Shown here piece by piece: positions 12,401 through 20,000 of a stretch of 64,000 nucleotides of DNA; position 1 is the first letter of the stretch; every line of letters begins with the position of its first letter. Source of the DNA: Pseudoalteromonas rubra (GTDB lineage Bacteria; Pseudomonadota; Gammaproteobacteria; Enterobacterales; Alteromonadaceae); contig NZ_PNCJ01000015.1 of NCBI RefSeq assembly GCF_005887115.1, forward strand, positions 227,192 to 291,191, given 5' to 3'. The notes beneath the pieces were generated by a model that did not search any database, was not told the origin of the DNA, and worked only from the letters and a program-made list of their open reading frames with translations. A program made the translations under genes and the position numbers.

Positions 12401-13496
12401 CAATCAAGCCCTCTAACTCTGCGTGGCCCCGGTTGGCGATGGGCGTGCCGATGACAATATCATTGCTGTTGCTGTGACGCGATAATACATAGGCCAGTGC
12501 ACTGTGGATGAGCATAAAGGGCGTTAACTGGTGCTGTCGGGCTAAGTTTTGCAGCGCTTGTGCTTCAGCGGATCCCAGCTCACTGCGCACCAGATCACCG
12601 TGCAGCTGCTTAGTAGCTGGTCGTTCAAAGTCCGGTATGATCCCGTGCACCGCAGGTGCGTCGGCTAAACTTTGTTGCCAGTATGATAGCTGCTCAGCAA
12701 GCGCCTCTTTAGTCAGGTGTTCACGTTGCCAGTGTGCATAATCCGCATATTGCAGCGGCAATGGCGTCCAGCCGGGGACCTGTCCGGTAACTCTGGCCTG
12801 ATAGGCCTGGACAAACTCACGGGTCAGAATTTCCATCGACCAGCCATCCGATACAATATGATGCATATTGAGCAGTAACACGCCCTGCTGGGTGCCATCA
12901 TTGTGCTGGTGAGTACACAGGTAGGTCACTCTGAACAGCACATCTTTAGTCAAATCAAACGGCTTGAGGGTATCGCGCTCTATGTATGCAGCCAGCTCTG
13001 TCGCCAGGTCGTCGCTATCACACAAATCAATTTGGTGGATATTGAGCGCCACATCCTCGCGTGTCGTCTGCCTTGGTCCATCCTCAGAATCATAGTAACC
13101 GGAGCGCAAAACAGTGTGGCGCACCATTATGTCGTTGAATGCATCTTCTACGGCCGCCAAATCCACACAGCCCTGCACATCCAGTGCAAGGGGGATATTG
13201 TACTCGGCCGATGGCCCTCGTAGCTGCTCTAAAAACCATAAACGCTGCTGTGAGAAAGACAACACGCTTTGCGTTAACCCCAGGGCGGGGATCGCGCCTG
13301 CGGACTGGGTGAACGCATTTGGTTTTACTGCTTGCTGGCTCAACAACTCAATAAGCTGAGCTTTGTTTTCCTTGAGTGCGCTTTTCAGCTCATCAGTCAT
13401 ACTGCCTTTTGCTGCTTTAAACTTGAGTTTGCCCTGCTCGACATACAGATGAACGCCCTGTGATATCGCTAACTCGAAAGCCTGATGTACATTCAT
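3489..13496 (-). CDS. NRPS6: three-module peptide synthetase, predicted Ser-Thr-Ser
   Basis: 3335-residue synthetase adding three residues to a chain received from an upstream synthetase. Order: docking domain (1-55); C1 (HHIASDGW near 214); A1 (FDVSVWE near 745); T1 (GGHSL near 1095); C2 of the dual-like DIYPLAPLQ type (HHILLDH near 1322); A2 (FDFSVWE near 1828); T2 (near 2182); C3 (HHIASDGW near 2381); A3 (FDVSVWE near 2917); T3 (GGQSL near 3270). Codes read DVWHFSLIDK (Ser), DFWNVGMVHK (Thr) and DVWHFSLIDK (Ser), each close to published codes. If C2 epimerizes as dual C/E domains do, Ser1 becomes D. The C-terminus (ERIVF) has no thioesterase, so the chain passes on, most simply to NRPS7. 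Start and stop overlap the neighbours as TAATG. The Thr and Ser hydroxyls are plausible lactonisation points (inference). Confidence 0.96.
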   Translation of the reverse strand: MNVHQAFELAISQGVHLYVEQGKLKFKAAKGSMTDELKSALKENKAQLIELLSQQAVKPNAFTQSAGAIPALGLTQSVLSFSQQRLWFLEQLRGPSAEYNIPLALDVQGCVDLAAVEDAFNDIMVRHTVLRSGYYDSEDGPRQTTREDVALNIHQIDLCDSDDLATELAAYIERDTLKPFDLTKDVLFRVTYLCTHQHNDGTQQGVLLLNMHHIVSDGWSMEILTREFVQAYQARVTGQVPGWTPLPLQYADYAHWQREHLTKEALAEQLSYWQQSLADAPAVHGIIPDFERPATKQLHGDLVRSELGSAEAQALQNLARQHQLTPFMLIHSALAYVLSRHSNSNDIVIGTPIANRGHAELEGLIGYFANTLVLRVNTGQSSIGDYFTHVKSVHLGAQANQDVPFEQLVEKLNVPRSGAHAPLFQIMLTTNSDYGVRDQQLALDGLHISQRRASSVTTKFDLEIEVALNEQGVAIEITYDTALYRAHRVAAIAQHLNTVLTQLARLTPADVSGKLSALSLLSDAERKQQLADWNDTQLAYPRQLCVHELFEQQAKATPDAIALRFGGLTMSYESLNTKANQLAHCLRTEYNIGPDTLVGLCTERSFEMVIGIWGILKAGGAYVPLDPELPSGRLNYLIEDASVNVVLSTQKVIEQVSLGDAAVISLDSFDFDAYASGNIPVGDVGLTANHLAYAIYTSGSTGKPKGVLLEHQALHNRIDWMDNEYGCEPQDKILQKTPYSFDVSVWEFVWPMLKGAQLVIAKPGGHKDPAYLSELIEKTGVTKLHFVPSMLGVMLEHGDLARCGTIKQVFCSGEALQVSHVEQFKVRLPEAQLHNLYGPTEAAIDVSYWDCALPHGSSIPIGKPIQNIQLYILDDTLDLLPQGACGELHIGGEGLARGYHNRPELTEERFITNPFYPQNPSKRLYKTGDLVRFREDGNIEYMGRLDHQVKIRGQRIELGEIEYHIGEHELVDSALVMAMSDDKGNQRLIAYVKPCIELTEDTQQALIASVQALLGESLADYMIPANFVLLNEWPQTPNGKIDRKALPVPQNLGYEVAYEAPVTEQEKVLAELCAELLTLELAEVSMAANFFELGGHSLMVMELVSRLKKQGWCTSVQALFNARVLGEMAKTIKDGTQQSAPELPQNGIPAQCTRITPDMVTLASVTQSELDSLAQRIPGGAANIADIYPLAPLQESIFLVHSATEKTDPYVTTITLEFGCKDEIDRFVTRFNQIIARYDVLRTLVAWRERQAPLQLVLRHCELLPTWLSFSGQQDARQKLDAYVAQGTHRMDLELAPLVQLELAHDPITDKYCGVLKEHHILLDHISVEMIMTELAMDEQTFRQLPEPLAYRQFIAHTLHNAEQLNTRDYFTEQLGDIDTPCHPFGLDSIQADELHCNDLHVELTLEHSQQIRTQMQQRGMSPAAFFHLAWAMVVSACSQSRDVVFGTVLSGRMSAQQGIEQMMGMMINTLPLRVDLADKTAAALLEQVDKSLLGLMPYEQASLTEALACSGVSTQTPLFSAIFNYRHSRLAESSAQGGAQATAARERTNYPFNLCVDDWGEGFSFNLQVERSVDINAVGDYVACAIEQLLSALNKESDTPVAQLAVLTEAQQDVLMQANVGEVVNIDSVSSIQARFERQVARVGERVALVYQQESLTYHELNARANALAHYLVDAHDIRPDTLVGLCVGRGVNMIVGILAILKAGGAYVPLDPNYPQERLDFICQDAGVTLVLSEDQVADALAIQDTPVIDLNQLTLIDYSTDNVQLTGLTSDNLAYVIYTSGSTGKPKGVLQTHRNVGRLFDVTQPDFNFSEDDCWCVFHSFAFDFSVWEIWGALLFGGKLLMPSLDEVKDSQLFVELCQRNALTILNQTPSAFKQLTEYLVTAQLALPSLRSIVFGGEGLTPSHVTQWWTHFASQPTELINMYGITETTVHVTYKRIEPGAPINIGRPLRDQHIVLLDDALKLVPKGCAGEIYVGGAGLALGYLNREALSAERFIDNPFDRGRYPWLGERLYRAGDLARYDEQGELHYLGRQDDQVKIRGHRIELGEVENRIAELTLVDSALVLALPAVDGTLQLVAYVKSAQDSADEHWLSNLKVALGEQLPAYMLPGAIVTVQQWPLTANGKVDRRALPAPDSGLSQQVYVAPRDDVEYTLVGIWAELLKLEHSQVSVEANFFELGGHSLLLMKLLAGIREQLNCELSVKDIFAATTITQQAQRVAQQADNVVRPPIAAQPREANAHLPLSFAQQRLWFIDKLNGSSAEYNMPVAFDVDGVLDLNAAEAALNRLIARHEALRTVYLEQGAEPVQLIRSEAQLTLTLHDLSDLNEHSKAERLSQLLSEDARTPFKLDSDLMLRAQYILLNYADQSEAQRGVLAFNMHHIASDGWSVELMSNEFMALYEAAIVGTVASLSPLTIQYADYALWQRDWLSQAQGGAKALETQLNYWRETLADAPAVHGLQLDKARPEEKAFNANGFTSLLPGSLSQGLKAFAEAAGITPFMLVHSALAYILSRHSNQQDIVIGTPVANRAQPEVAGLIGYFANTLVLRVNTHHSSLGDYLAHVKDAHIGAQSHQDVPFEQLVDALQIPRSTAYSPVFQIMLTTNSEFALAEQPEQGLAGLTFTPRLPQACSTKFDIEINIDLDEAGLTVNWLYDCGLFTEQHIAALDKHLQGVLRYLARLTQAQLANPLDTLPLLSEQERYEQLHQWNDTAREYDHTLCVHELFEQQVVKSPNQTALRFGAQSMSYRELNTRANQLAHYLRSEHGVGPDTLVGLCVERSFEMVIGIWGILKAGGAYVPLDPELPSARLNYLVADASASVVLSTQEVAARVVLGEACVVELDGFNYDAFSEANIAPNDIGLSARNLAYTIYTSGSTGMPKGVLLEHQALHNRIDWMDNEYHCGPDDKILQKTPYSFDVSVWEFVWPMLKGAELVIAKPGGHKDPGYLSDLIVETGITKLHFVPSMLGVMLEHGDLSRCTSIQQVFCSGEALQISHVEQFQSVLPAAQLHNLYGPTEAAIDVSYWDCVQPHGSSVPIGQPIQNIQLYILDEALNLLPQGACGELHIGGEGLARGYHNRADLTEERFIANPFYDDSQAGSSQRLYKTGDLVRYRADGIIEYMGRIDHQVKIRGLRIELGEIEYHIGEHSEVDSALVMALDDTQGNQHLVAYVKPHTLGDEASQQVLIDTIKSQLGDALVEYMIPASFVLLEEWPQTPNGKIDRKALPAPEHAGLGGEYVAPDSDTERTLVTIWSQVLGLDEAHISTQASFFSLGGQSLLVVKLMKEIEAKFDCALTIKQLFKYTSVAEQALQLDELHAAQALKDKLEQSDNVERIVF

Positions 13497-16400
13497 TAAA
13501 TCTCACCATCCTCAACTAAATCCTGATCGCAGATACTGTCTGCCGCCTGTGCATTAAGCTGTTGCATACGCAGCAGATCAATGTGCTGAGCCAGCTGGGC
13601 CAGCGACTGCGCCGTAAAAATGTCCTGCATGTCTATCTGTTGTAGCTGTAATTCCGGGTCCGATGTGACTGCTCTGACCAACTTGCTGACCAGCAGTGAG
13701 TGACCACCCAACGCAAAAAAGTTAGCAGAAGTGCTTATCTCACTCTCCTGCAAATGCAGTAGCTGCGCCCAGATGATCACCAAACGTTTTTCACTGTTGG
13801 TTTCGGGCGCGATGTATTCCCCTTCAACCGCGGTCATGTCCGGCTCTGGCAACGCACGTTTGTCTATCTTGCCGTTACTGGTCAAAGGCCACTGCGATAC
13901 TGGTACAAACATCCCGGGTACCATGTAATCGGGGAGTCTGTCTGCCAACTCTGTTTTGATCCGCTGGATCGCAGCCTGACTGTCATTAATATTTTCATGG
14001 CCAGAGGCACTATTAACAGCGGTTTGATTACTAAGCTGCACATAGGCCACTAAGTGTTTGGCACCCGTTGCACTGGTCGCAACAGTGACCACCGCGGCAT
14101 CCACATCAAGACACTCACTCAGTAAGCCTTCTATTTCACTGATTTCGATTCTGAAGCCCCGGATCTTGACCTGCTGGTCAATCCGACCCAGGTATTCCAG
14201 CTCGCCATCGGGTAAATATCGGACCAGGTCCCCTGTTTTATACAAGGTTTCGGTTACACATTTATTGTGGCCATCGAAATAAGGGTTCGACACAAATCGC
14301 TCTGCGGTTTGCTCAGGTAACTGGTGATACCCCCGCGCCAGACCAACACCACTGATGTACAGCTCACCGACTACCCCCGGCGATAGCAAGGCCTGATTAC
14401 TGTCCAGCACAAAGGCACTGGTATTTTTCAGGGGCTTACCTATGGTGACTTTCTGCCCGGGACGCAATTCAGCCCAGGTTGCACAGATAGAGATCTCAGT
14501 CGGGCCGTAGGCATTGACCATCCGGTAGGTGCCCCCCCACTGCTCAACCACTTCCTGATCACAGGCTTCTCCACCCACAGCTAGCGCTTTGAGTGCTAAG
14601 TCATCACGAAACTCCATCATGGCCAGAAATGCCGGTGGCAACAGCACATGGGTAATGGCTTCGCTGTGAAGTAACTGAGTAATGCTCTCCGGAGACAAAC
14701 GCTGAACACTGTCAGCAATGACCAAAGTGGCGCCGCTCAACAACGCCATCACATATTCCCAGGTCCCTGCGTCAAAGCTCATAGAAGCAAAGTGTAAGAC
14801 CTTGCTTTGCCCATCCACTTTCAGATAGTGGCGGTGGTTAAACGCAATATTGACTATTCCCTTATGCTCTAGCAGCACGCCCTTAGGTTTGCCGGTTGAG
14901 CCCGAGGTGTAAATGGCATAGGCCAGATTTGACGATGTCAGCCCTTTTACCAACTCACTTGGGTTGTAGGTAGGGTAATCAACAAAAGTCTGAACCACTT
15001 GCGCATTGCCAAGTCCGTCAATACAAATGCTGTGGTAATCGGTTAAATCCAGTTGCTCAATGATAAAGTGCGTTGAAAGGATGATTTTAACGCCGGAATT
15101 TTCCATCATATAGGTGACACGCTGACGCGGATAAGCCGGATCCAGTGGTACGTATGCTGCACCGGCTTTGAGGATGGCCAGAGTACCTATGATCATTTCC
15201 AGCGAACGCTCAACACACAAGCCGATAAAGGAATCCGGGGTAACCTGGTATTCACGAGTCAGGAAGTGGGCCAGCTGGTTGGCACGCTCATTAAGCTCAC
15301 GATAGGTCAGCTGTTTACTGCCAAACTTAACGGCGATCTGCTCAGGCGTTTGCATCGCCTGCTGCTCGAAGACCTCATGAATACACTGATCGACCGGATA
15401 ATCCGCGGCATTGTTATTCAGACCATCGATCAGATACGATTCGAGCTTGTCACCCAGAATAGACAAACGATTCAAAGGTAAGGTGCTACGTGTCTGAGCA
15501 GTCATATCTGCCAATGATATCAAGGCATTGTTAAAGTGTTCACTGAGCTGTTCGACAAACTCAGCGTCGAACAAGGCCACGTCATAATTCCATGTAGTCT
15601 CAATGTGCTTATCGCTGATATTCAGCGCAATTTCCATATCGAATTTTATGGCCGGATGACTGCCTTGCAATGGAGACAGCCTCAGGTCTGGCAGGTTCAG
15701 TAAAGACGATTCATCAGCGCCATCGGTAAACTTGTCATTGGTGGTCAGCATGATCTGCACCAAAGGTGTATAGGAAGAAGTGCGAGGCAGGTTAAGGGCA
15801 TCTATGAGCTGCTCGAACGGCACGTCCTGATTAACCTGGGCGTTCATATGTACCTGACGAACATGATCCAAGTACTCGGCCAGTGTGCTATGACAGGTAT
15901 TCAGACGCAGTGCTAAAGTATTAACAAAACAACCAATTAACGGGCTAAGTCCCTCATCGGCGCGGTTTGCCACCGGTGTGCCTATTACAATATCCGACTG
16001 ATTACTGTGACGACTGATGACCACTCCCAACACAGCATGCATTAACATGAACGGACTCAGCTGTGCCTGCCTGGCAACGAGCTCCAATTGCTGTGCCACA
16101 TATGCAGGCAACGACGTCGTGACATGCGCGCCCCGTGTCTGTTTTACTTCCGGGCGATGATGCTGGGTCGGCAGACTGTGTGTCAATGGCGCATCTTCCA
16201 GCGCCTGCTGCCAGTATGTCAGTTGCTTCTCAAATTCGCCGCCCTGCATTTTGTCTCTTTGCCACACGGCAAAGTCGGCGTATTGCAGTGCCAGCTCAGG
16301 TAACGGGTTAACCTGCTGAGCAGAATAGGCCCGATACAAAGTCACAAACTCATTGATCAATACATCCATCGACCAGCCATCAGAAGCAATGTGATGCAGC

Positions 16401-17020
16401 GTCAGCAATAACACGCCTTGCTGGGCATGGCCGGCTCCATGAAGCTTGAGGTACTGACCCCGGATTGAAAGTTGCCGGGTCAAATCAAAAGGACGTTGCG
16501 CTTCTTCAAGCAGACACTGAGACAACTGCGCCTGCTGTTGCTCACCTTCACTGTCACTGAGATCGACAAAACTCAGAGTAAACTCGCTGTCTTGCAAAAC
16601 ATGCTGACGCACTTCATCATCCTGCTCACGATAAACGGTACGCAGGATCTGATGGCGTGCCACAATAGTGCTGAGCACCTTTTCAACCAAAGTCAGTTCA
16701 AGTGCGCCTTCAACATTCAACGCGACAGGCATGTTGTACTGACTCTGGCCTGATTGCATTTGCTCCAGCAGCCAGAAGCGCTGCTGGGTATAAGAGAGCA
16801 CGCAGCCATCCGGATACTCTCCGGGTTGCGGTCCTTGTGACTCGCTGCCTGCGCTTTGGGCATGAGACAGAAATGCGATGATCTCTGCCTTATTTGCGAT
16901 GATGTCCTGCTTCAGTGCGGCCGGGAATTCAGCCACCGTCAGGTCAAAATGTAACGCGCCCTCTTTGGCATACAGATAAACGCCTTGATCTGCTGCCGAT
17001 TTAACTAGTTGTGCAATCAT
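13496..17020 (-). CDS. NRPS5: single-module peptide synthetase (docking-C-A-T)
   Basis: 1174-residue single-module synthetase. The N-terminal 55 residues match the TubC-type docking fold seen on its neighbours. The condensation domain carries HHIASDGW near residue 212 (LCL type, joining L to L). The A domain has FDAGTWE near 750 and the carrier has GGHSL near 1105. The code reads D-A-W-L-A-G-A-I-C-K. It keeps the DAW...A.CK frame of phenylalanine codes, but positions 278, 299 and 301 (L, A, G) differ, so I call only a hydrophobic or aromatic residue. The tail ends in acidic VEDGEI, a candidate short recognition motif for the docking domain of NRPS6. It overlaps NRPS4 upstream and NRPS6 downstream as TAATG, implying coupled translation and equimolar supply. 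Confidence 0.95.
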   Translation of the reverse strand: MIAQLVKSAADQGVYLYAKEGALHFDLTVAEFPAALKQDIIANKAEIIAFLSHAQSAGSESQGPQPGEYPDGCVLSYTQQRFWLLEQMQSGQSQYNMPVALNVEGALELTLVEKVLSTIVARHQILRTVYREQDDEVRQHVLQDSEFTLSFVDLSDSEGEQQQAQLSQCLLEEAQRPFDLTRQLSIRGQYLKLHGAGHAQQGVLLLTLHHIASDGWSMDVLINEFVTLYRAYSAQQVNPLPELALQYADFAVWQRDKMQGGEFEKQLTYWQQALEDAPLTHSLPTQHHRPEVKQTRGAHVTTSLPAYVAQQLELVARQAQLSPFMLMHAVLGVVISRHSNQSDIVIGTPVANRADEGLSPLIGCFVNTLALRLNTCHSTLAEYLDHVRQVHMNAQVNQDVPFEQLIDALNLPRTSSYTPLVQIMLTTNDKFTDGADESSLLNLPDLRLSPLQGSHPAIKFDMEIALNISDKHIETTWNYDVALFDAEFVEQLSEHFNNALISLADMTAQTRSTLPLNRLSILGDKLESYLIDGLNNNAADYPVDQCIHEVFEQQAMQTPEQIAVKFGSKQLTYRELNERANQLAHFLTREYQVTPDSFIGLCVERSLEMIIGTLAILKAGAAYVPLDPAYPRQRVTYMMENSGVKIILSTHFIIEQLDLTDYHSICIDGLGNAQVVQTFVDYPTYNPSELVKGLTSSNLAYAIYTSGSTGKPKGVLLEHKGIVNIAFNHRHYLKVDGQSKVLHFASMSFDAGTWEYVMALLSGATLVIADSVQRLSPESITQLLHSEAITHVLLPPAFLAMMEFRDDLALKALAVGGEACDQEVVEQWGGTYRMVNAYGPTEISICATWAELRPGQKVTIGKPLKNTSAFVLDSNQALLSPGVVGELYISGVGLARGYHQLPEQTAERFVSNPYFDGHNKCVTETLYKTGDLVRYLPDGELEYLGRIDQQVKIRGFRIEISEIEGLLSECLDVDAAVVTVATSATGAKHLVAYVQLSNQTAVNSASGHENINDSQAAIQRIKTELADRLPDYMVPGMFVPVSQWPLTSNGKIDKRALPEPDMTAVEGEYIAPETNSEKRLVIIWAQLLHLQESEISTSANFFALGGHSLLVSKLVRAVTSDPELQLQQIDMQDIFTAQSLAQLAQHIDLLRMQQLNAQAADSICDQDLVEDGEI

Positions 17021-20000
17021 TATAGTGTTCCACTCATCATTACCGATTCATTGGCTTTTTTGTCTTCGAGATATTTTTGTGCCTGCTTGCTCTCAATTAC
17101 CTGCGAAAGGACCGCTAATTCTGCAGCGTCGTAAATTTCCCGTAATGTCAGCTCGATTTCGAACTGGGTTTTAACTGCACCTGCCAGCTTGATTAGATAC
17201 AGAGAATGCCCGCCCAACTCGAAGAAGTTAGCGCAGGTACTGATCTGCTGTGGATCCAGGCCAAGCAACTCAGCCCAAATTGCCACCAAGGCATGTTCTG
17301 TCTCACTCTGTGGTGCAATATACTCTTGCCCTGCCAACATACCTTGCGGCGCTGGCAGGGCTTTTTTATCTACTTTTCCGTTTGGCGTCAGTGGCCATTC
17401 GTCTATCAGGACAAACTGGCTCGGGATCATATGTGCCGGTAACTCACCTGCCAGCGCGCTCTTAACATCACTCAACCAGACTTGTTGCTGTGTTTCTTCT
17501 CTTGTATCACACGTGAGACAAGGCTGCAGATACGCCACCAAGTATTGTCCGCCACCACTGTGCTCTTGTGCCATCACCAGAGACGTTGAAACCTCAGTAA
17601 GGCTATTAAGTCGGTGCTCAATTTCACCCAACTCAATCCTGAAACCGCGGATCTTGACCTGATCATCTATCCGGCCAATAAACTCAATTCGACCATCTTC
17701 GCAATAGCGAACCAAATCACCAGTGCGATATAAGCGTTTGCTGTTATTAACTCCCGCCGCTTCATAGTAAGGGTTGTCAATAAAACGCTCGGCCGTCAGT
17801 TCAGGACGGTTCAAATACCCCCGCGCGACACCGGCACCACCCAGATACAGCTCACCGACACTGCCTGTCGGCAACAATTCTTGTGCGCTGCCAAGTACAT
17901 ACGCCTGACTGTTCGCAATCACCCGACCAATATCCGGCACCTGACTCAAGGCAGACGTAAAGCGCGCTGCCGTCGAATAAGTGGTGTCTTCCGATGGACC
18001 ATAAAGGTTACATACGACCACCCCAGGGCACGCTTCTAAAATCTGATTTACCTGCTGAGCGGTCAGAGGCTCACCAGCCAGATTAATCACTTTAACCCCT
18101 TGCGGCACCGCCCCCACTTCCAGCAAGGCTTTCATTGCAGACGGCACGGTATTGATCATGCTGATATCAAGCTGCTGTTCGGCCAGTGCCATGGCATTGT
18201 TCACAATCACACTTTGATAACCAAAGCACAACGGTAAGAACAATTCATAAATCGACAAGTCAAAGTTTAGTGACGTCGATGCCAGCACTTTATCCAGCTC
18301 AGCATCGCTGTAGGCCTGTTTCGCCCACTGCAACATAGCCACAGTATTGCGATGCTCAATCATCACCCCTTTTGGCTTACCGGTCGACCCCGACGTGTAG
18401 ATCAGATAAGCCAGGCTCCGGGCACACACACCCGTTTCTGCTCGCGTCAAATTGTGTGCAGGATAAGCCGAAAATATGTCGTGATTATGAGATTCTGGTG
18501 CGTCCAGTAAAACGACGTTAGCATACCCCAGCGTTACCTCTTCTGCAACATTCTGTTGACTTAATACAACATTTAGACTTGCATCCTCAATCAGGTAGGC
18601 CAGACGAGACTGCGGGTAGTTAGGATCCAATGGCACATAAGCCCCACCGGCCTTGAGAATGCCCCAAATCCCGATGACCATCTCCAGTGAACGCTCAACA
18701 CATAAGCCCACTAACGAATCCGGTCCGATATTGTGCTCTGCACGCAGATAATGAGCCAGCTGGTTGGCTCTGGCATTGAGTTCACCATAGCTCAGAGTCT
18801 GCTCTCCAAAGCGCAGCGCAATCTGCTCCGGCATCGCCGCTGCCTGCTGCTCAAACAGCTCGTGAATACACAGCTCGCGCGGGTAATCCAGCGTTGTGTC
18901 ATTCCAGCTGTGCAGTTGCTGCTGACGCTCCGCTTCATCCAGCACACACAGGCTCTGCACCGCTGTACAACTCTGGCTGTCCAGTAAATCCAGCACCTGA
19001 GTCAAAGTCACTTGCAGGTACTGTGCTATGCGCGCCGCCGGGGCACGTTTATCCACCTGAAGCTCAAAGCCAAAACCATCGCCGAAGTCATCCACCGACA
19101 GATTAAACGGATAGTTGGTCCGCTCCTCGGTGGCCAGCACTTTAAACCCGGCATCCTGTTCCAGCTGAGACTCCTGCGTCGCCGAGTGACGATAGTTCAG
19201 CATCGCGCTGAACAGGGGCAGCTGAGCGCTCACGCCGCTACAGCGCTGCGCCTCGGCCAGAGAGACCTGCTCGTACGGCATCAGTGCATGCAGGTCGTCG
19301 TTAATTTGTGCCAGCAGACTCATCGCATCCTGCCCGCTCAACGACACGCGCAGCGGCAGCGTGTTGATCATCATGCCCATCAGCTGGCTGCTCAGGCCAT
19401 CATCGCTCATGCGGCCCGATAACACAGTACCGAACACCACCTCCGACTGACCGCTACACACCCCCAGCACTTTGGCCCACACCAGATGGAACAACGCCGC
19501 CGGGCTGCTGTGATACTGGCGGGTCAGACGGCGAATGCGCTGCGCCTGTGCCTCATCCAGCGTAACATGCACGGTTTCAATGCCTGAGCCGTCATTCAGT
19601 ACGTCCGTCAGACCATAAGGCAAGGTGGGTTCGCTAACATCCCCCAACATCTGTGTGAAGAAGGCTTCGGTGTCCAGACTCGCGGTGCGTGCCAGTGTGC
19701 GACCGACAAACTCCCGGTACGGCACCGGCTCAGCCAGACTGGCTTCATTGCCATTCAGCAGCGCCGTCAGCTCGTGCACCAGAATTTCCAGCGACACGTG
19801 ATCTGAGATCAGGTGATGCTCGCACAACAGCGCATAATGCTTGCCCTGCGCGGCGTCTTCGCACACGCTCAGTTGTAAAAGCGGCGCATTTTCCAGCTCA
19901 ATCCATAGCGGCTGCTCAGCCACATGCGTACTGAACGCGGCCCGGACATCCGCTTCCCCGCTGAAGTCCAGCTCAGTCACGGGCAGCTCCACCTCGCGCT

